Assembly: GCA_949282215.1 (NCBI GenBank)
Contig: CASDPF010000014.1
Coordinates: 1-43,179, forward strand
DNA from: an uncultured bacterium
GTDB taxonomy: Bacteria > Cyanobacteriota > Vampirovibrionia > Gastranaerophilales > Gastranaerophilaceae
Length of the DNA: 43,179 nucleotides
Direction: 5' to 3'
Part shown: one piece after another, positions 40,504-43,179 of the stretch
How the letters are laid out: the number at the start of each line of letters is the position of its first letter
Position numbering within the stretch: position 1 is the first letter of the stretch
Made by a program: the position numbers and the translations under genes
The notes under the pieces: generated by a model
Told to the model about the DNA's origin: nothing
The model's database searches: none
What the model saw: only the letters and a program-made list of their open reading frames with translations

Positions 40504-41061
40504 ATGAACGAAAAAGAAAAAATGATTAACGGGGAAAAATATAATCCGATGGTACCAGAACTTGAACAGGCAAGAATAAGAGCTAAAGAATTATGCCGTC
40601 AATATAACAATCTTCCGCAAAACGCAAAAGATGAGAAAAAAAATATCTTAGAAAAACTCCTAGGAAAAATTGAAAATACAATTATTATTGAACAAAACTT
40701 TTTTTGTGATTACGGGTTTAATATTGAATGCGGAGAAAATTTTTATATTAACCACAATTGCGTAATCCTTGATTGTGCAAAAGTAAAATTCGGCGACAAT
40801 GTATTCATAGGGCCTAACTGCGGTTTTTATACAGCAATACACCCGCTGAATGCAAAAGAAAGACTGACCTTTATTGAATCGGCAAAACCAATTACAGTCG
40901 GAGATAATGTATGGTTTGGGGGTAATGTTGTTGTATTACCAGGTGTTACAATCGGCAATAATACTGTCATCGGTGCCGGGAGTGTCGTAACTAAAGATAT
41001 TCCCGACAACGTTGTCGCTGTCGGAAATCCTTGTAAAGTTATTAAAATTATTGAACAATAA
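40504..41061 (+). CDS. Maltose/galactoside O-acetyltransferase family (left-handed beta-helix)
   Basis: 185 residues. The N-terminal Mac-type domain opens with EKEKMINGEKYNPMVPEL. Hexapeptide repeats run from about residue 65 to 180, with a loop bearing the catalytic His in YTAIHPLNAKER. The end is GAGSVVTKDIPDNVVAVGNP, the family signature. It moves acetyl from acetyl-CoA to a sugar hydroxyl. The substrate is unknown. Ribosome binding site AGAGG. The neighbouring cupin gene is convergent. Confidence 0.9.
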   Translation: MNEKEKMINGEKYNPMVPELEQARIRAKELCRQYNNLPQNAKDEKKNILEKLLGKIENTIIIEQNFFCDYGFNIECGENFYINHNCVILDCAKVKFGDNVFIGPNCGFYTAIHPLNAKERLTFIESAKPITVGDNVWFGGNVVVLPGVTIGNNTVIGAGSVVTKDIPDNVVAVGNPCKVIKIIEQ

Positions 41062-41065
41062 ATTT

Positions 41066-41371
41066 TTATATTTTAATCAAAAGGAATTTACTGTCTTTAT
41101 TTGCCAAAACTTTATGTTGAGCATCTTTTTTGAACATCAAAATTTCACCCTTTTCAATCTTAAATTTTTCAGCATCAAAATGAAGTTCAATTTCACCATC
41201 AATGACATATACCGCAGCATCACTTATTGATGTATGAGTATCAATAATTTCGTCTTTTTTTAAGGAAATTATTGCAAGACTGCTGTCACCATTTTCTATT
41301 AACAATTTTCTTTCAAACTTTTCAGATTTTGAGTCTACAATATCTTTTGCTTTCAACACATTATAAAACAT
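41066..41371 (-). CDS. Small cupin-domain protein
   Basis: 101 residues forming a single cupin barrel. Two conserved blocks are seen, DTHTSISDAAVYVIDGEIELHF (cited as DTHTSISDAAVYVIDGE) and KGEILMFKKDAQHKVLA. The metal-site His of cupins is partly present (H in DTHT and H in AQHKV). Role unclear: small-molecule binding or sugar-related catalysis. Ribosome binding site AAGGAGAG. Convergent with the acetyltransferase gene, 4 bp apart. Confidence 0.8.
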   Translation of the reverse strand: MFYNVLKAKDIVDSKSEKFERKLLIENGDSSLAIISLKKDEIIDTHTSISDAAVYVIDGEIELHFDAEKFKIEKGEILMFKKDAQHKVLANKDSKFLLIKI

Positions 41372-41448
41372 ATATCTCTCCTTATATTGAGTTACAAAAT
41401 CATTTTATATAAGCATTCTAAAATTTTCATTCCACGAAAAGAGAATAT

Positions 41449-42210
41449 TTATTTAAGTTTAAAAATAGAGCAAAACTTTTTAATCAAATTTTTTATGACT
41501 AAGTTTCTCTTAAAAGGAGCAATCGCACATCCTGGATCTATTAAATATAATTTTCCGTCAGCAGTTTTTCCAAACTGAGATTTATTAATATATACCTCAT
41601 CTGCAGTAAAACCAATATAATCCCTTAGAGTATACCCTTTTTCTCTAATAGAATTTATAAATTCTTTTAACTCCTTTTCTGTTATGTTTTCATTTGAAGT
41701 TTTTGCTTCTAAATAATAATAAACACCGTTTTTATTACCTGTTTTTTCTATCGGCAAATCAAAATCATCAGGTTCTCTACCATAAGGGAAATGTTGGTAT
41801 GAAGTAATTTTTAAAATTTTACCATCCTCAGTTTCAAAAGCAAAAGCAAAAGCACCTATACCGTGTAAGGATTTTACTTTATAATCCGACAATTCTTCTA
41901 ATTTTTTCAAATTTTCACTAATATATCTTAACTCCTCCATTGTATGAAAAGCTCTTACGAAACGGCTTTTTAGCATAATGTCATCAGAATTTACGATACT
42001 ATCAAATACTTCCCATACATTAACAGGCTTTCTCAGGTATATTTTCTTCAAATCCCCATTTGAAATATCAATATCATAATCAGCAATACAAGGACTATAT
42101 TTTTTAAACTGATCAAGATTGACTTGATTATTATTTTTATAATGCTTATTTCCAAAACAAACAGGTTTTTGAATAATATTAACTATTGCGGGATTAGAAT
42201 AAATTTTCAT
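41449..42210 (-). CDS. Protein-kinase-like protein, lineage type
   Basis: 253 residues from the ATG at 42210. A start five codons upstream at 42225 is equally lacking in ribosome binding site. The N-terminus is short and polar and carries PVCFGNK. A glycine-rich loop is suggested by HGIGAFAFAFETEDGKILKIT (about 113-133; key residues G114, G116, K128, K131), in which IGAF replaces GxGxxG and the Lys of KILKI could bind ATP. GKLYLIDPG (about 228) resembles a DFG metal site. No HRD was found. This looks like a divergent or degenerate kinase. It may bind nucleotides without transfer. The last 20 residues are basic. Confidence 0.5.
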   Translation of the reverse strand: MKIYSNPAIVNIIQKPVCFGNKHYKNNNQVNLDQFKKYSPCIADYDIDISNGDLKKIYLRKPVNVWEVFDSIVNSDDIMLKSRFVRAFHTMEELRYISENLKKLEELSDYKVKSLHGIGAFAFAFETEDGKILKITSYQHFPYGREPDDFDLPIEKTGNKNGVYYYLEAKTSNENITEKELKEFINSIREKGYTLRDYIGFTADEVYINKSQFGKTADGKLYLIDPGCAIAPFKRNLVIKNLIKKFCSIFKLK

Positions 42211-42370
42211 ACTTATACAACACACATAAATAAAAATTTTGCTATTTTCAGATAACGCAAAAAAATCTTTTTATGCATTTTAAACCATAGGAGACTCGAA
42301 TAATATTCAAAAACAGAATTATTAGAAAAGTACTCTAATACGCTCCAAGTCAAAGAAAGAAAATTTGCAA

Positions 42371-42916
42371 ATGCTAAATGCTCATTTAAAATACGCACCA
42401 ATAAAAAGAAAAACAATAAAAACATTTCCAAAGGCTTTAATATATCATCAACTAAAAAGTCCTCAAGACAGATTTATTCTTTTTCCTACAAATAAATCAG
42501 AATTCGGCAAACATGTAATTATGGAATGTGCAAAAGAATTTATAAACAGAAAAGATATTGGTTACACAGCATCTCTATGCATAGATAAACTAATCTCAAC
42601 TTGCTGCGGTAAGGGATACGGGACAGAAATGTTAAATTTTGCAAAATTTTATAGCAAAAAAACTGGCTGCAACGGATTTTTACATCTGTTTGCGGATGGC
42701 TGCTACAATCCACATAGATTACCCCATATTTTTTATAGAAAATACGGAATGAGCACTATTGACCCTAAAATTGATAAAAAGCTCGATAAACTAATCGCTA
42801 AAAACAAAAATGCTACATATAAAGATTTTAAGACAGAAAAAATGTACTACCCTCCAATCAAACATCCAAAATCTAAACTCCTGCAATTTTTTGATAAATT
42901 ATTTAAATTATTCTAA
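42371..42916 (+). CDS. GNAT-like acetyltransferase
   Basis: 181 residues from the ATG at 42371. A TTG two codons earlier is less likely. No clear ribosome binding site. The middle part has CGKGYGTEMLNFAKFYSKKTG (cite C-G-K-G-Y-G-T), matching the acetyl-CoA pyrophosphate loop (R/Q-x-x-G-x-G/A) of GNAT. It then runs LHLFADG and HIFYRKYGM, typical of the final strand-helix. The N-terminal 50 residues are Lys-rich and do not look like the usual first GNAT strands, so the N-terminus may be decayed. The C-terminal 40 residues are basic and helical. Substrate unknown. Confidence 0.6.
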   Translation: MLNAHLKYAPIKRKTIKTFPKALIYHQLKSPQDRFILFPTNKSEFGKHVIMECAKEFINRKDIGYTASLCIDKLISTCCGKGYGTEMLNFAKFYSKKTGCNGFLHLFADGCYNPHRLPHIFYRKYGMSTIDPKIDKKLDKLIAKNKNATYKDFKTEKMYYPPIKHPKSKLLQFFDKLFKLF

Positions 42917-43065
42917 TAAATATAAAAATGTAGGAATGCAAAATAACACCAGTTTTAAGAAAAAGATAAAAGAATATTTAATAAAAATTCTACTCTTCAA
43001 TGGAATAAGAAAGAATGCTTAACAAGTTTACGAGTTATTAGCTTTTTGAGAGAGGAATGAAAATA

Positions 43066-43173
43066 ATGAACAAAGGTACGTGTAAAAGAACACATGGTTT
43101 GGCTACTTGTTACAGATGGTTTGATTATTTGGGGACACTTTGTGTTTGGGGAAAATCCAAGCTACAAACTTGA
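43066..43173 (+). CDS. Possible small protein, 35 residues (doubtful)
   Basis: ATG at 43066 to TGA at 43171-43173, followed by a T-run. GAGAGAGG lies upstream, about 11 nt from this ATG; another ATG at 43057 is too close. The product is Cys- and Trp-containing (MNKGTCKRTHGLATCYRWFD, then LGTLCVWGKSKLQT). The codon choice looks GC-richer than surrounding intergenic DNA. The gap 42917-43065 before it holds nothing I can identify. It might be coding, or a leader for something beyond the window. Confidence 0.3.
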   Translation: MNKGTCKRTHGLATCYRWFDYLGTLCVWGKSKLQT

Positions 43174-43179
43174 TTTTTT

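Overview
The window looks like chromosomal DNA from an uncultured Gastranaerophilales-type bacterium, a non-photosynthetic gut relative of Cyanobacteria (Vampirovibrionia/Melainabacteria). This is inferred from four traits. The DNA is AT-rich. Two prepilin-like proteins begin with the FTLAEVLITLGIIG signature. There are cyanobacterial-type families (IctB/O-antigen-ligase-like, DUF4330). Several proteins fit lineage-restricted families that I recognise only from memory. A heptose kinase, an O-antigen-ligase-like protein and a Spy-like periplasmic protein point to a Gram-negative envelope. No insertion sequence, prophage or CRISPR array is visible.

Layout. 1-4192 (minus strand): a truncated lineage protein, then an envelope-linked run (O-antigen-ligase-like, DUF4330, heptose-7-phosphate kinase, metallophosphoesterase). 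4277-10716 (plus): ispG, a secreted small protein, a TPR protein, a GH10-like secreted glycosidase and ComEC. 10688-13323 (minus): a 591-codon TPR protein and pyrF. 13324-14117: no gene, but a 140-bp tandem repeat and a terminator. 14118-15248: prepilin and a divergent XRE regulator. 15275-18089: rmuC, then a NarL-type response regulator and a soluble histidine kinase. 18126-19607 (minus): anti-sigma factor, ECF sigma factor and Spy-like protein in one operon. 19747-24748: three lineage-type membrane proteins around trmFO. 24821-27884: DUF1858, SpoU methyltransferase, Xaa-Pro aminopeptidase and parvulin. 27937-28165: a candidate structured RNA that resembles 6S RNA in shape. 28297-29712: tRNA-Gly, MscS channel and rlmH. 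29716-30927: a second prepilin/XRE divergent pair. 30999-36035: M49-like metallopeptidase, beta-rich protein, folE2, thioredoxin-like protein and an RpoD-family sigma factor. 36156-43179: small secreted and membrane proteins, a U32 peptidase, YqeG phosphatase, an HELGH protein, a gene interrupted by an in-frame stop, an acetyltransferase, a cupin, a kinase-like protein and a GNAT-like protein.

How it fits together. The ComEC channel and two prepilin-like genes are consistent with a type IV pilus/DNA-uptake lifestyle. Both prepilin genes have the same layout: a canonical promoter (TTGACA or TTTACA, 17 bp, TATTAT) overlapped by an inverted repeat, facing a small XRE regulator. I consider this the best candidate for an undescribed regulatory system here. 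Four genes have a -10-like hexamer exactly 6 nt before their ATG and no Shine-Dalgarno sequence, which suggests leaderless mRNAs. Most other genes have clear GGAGG-type ribosome binding sites. All family calls come from reading motifs by eye, with no database search.
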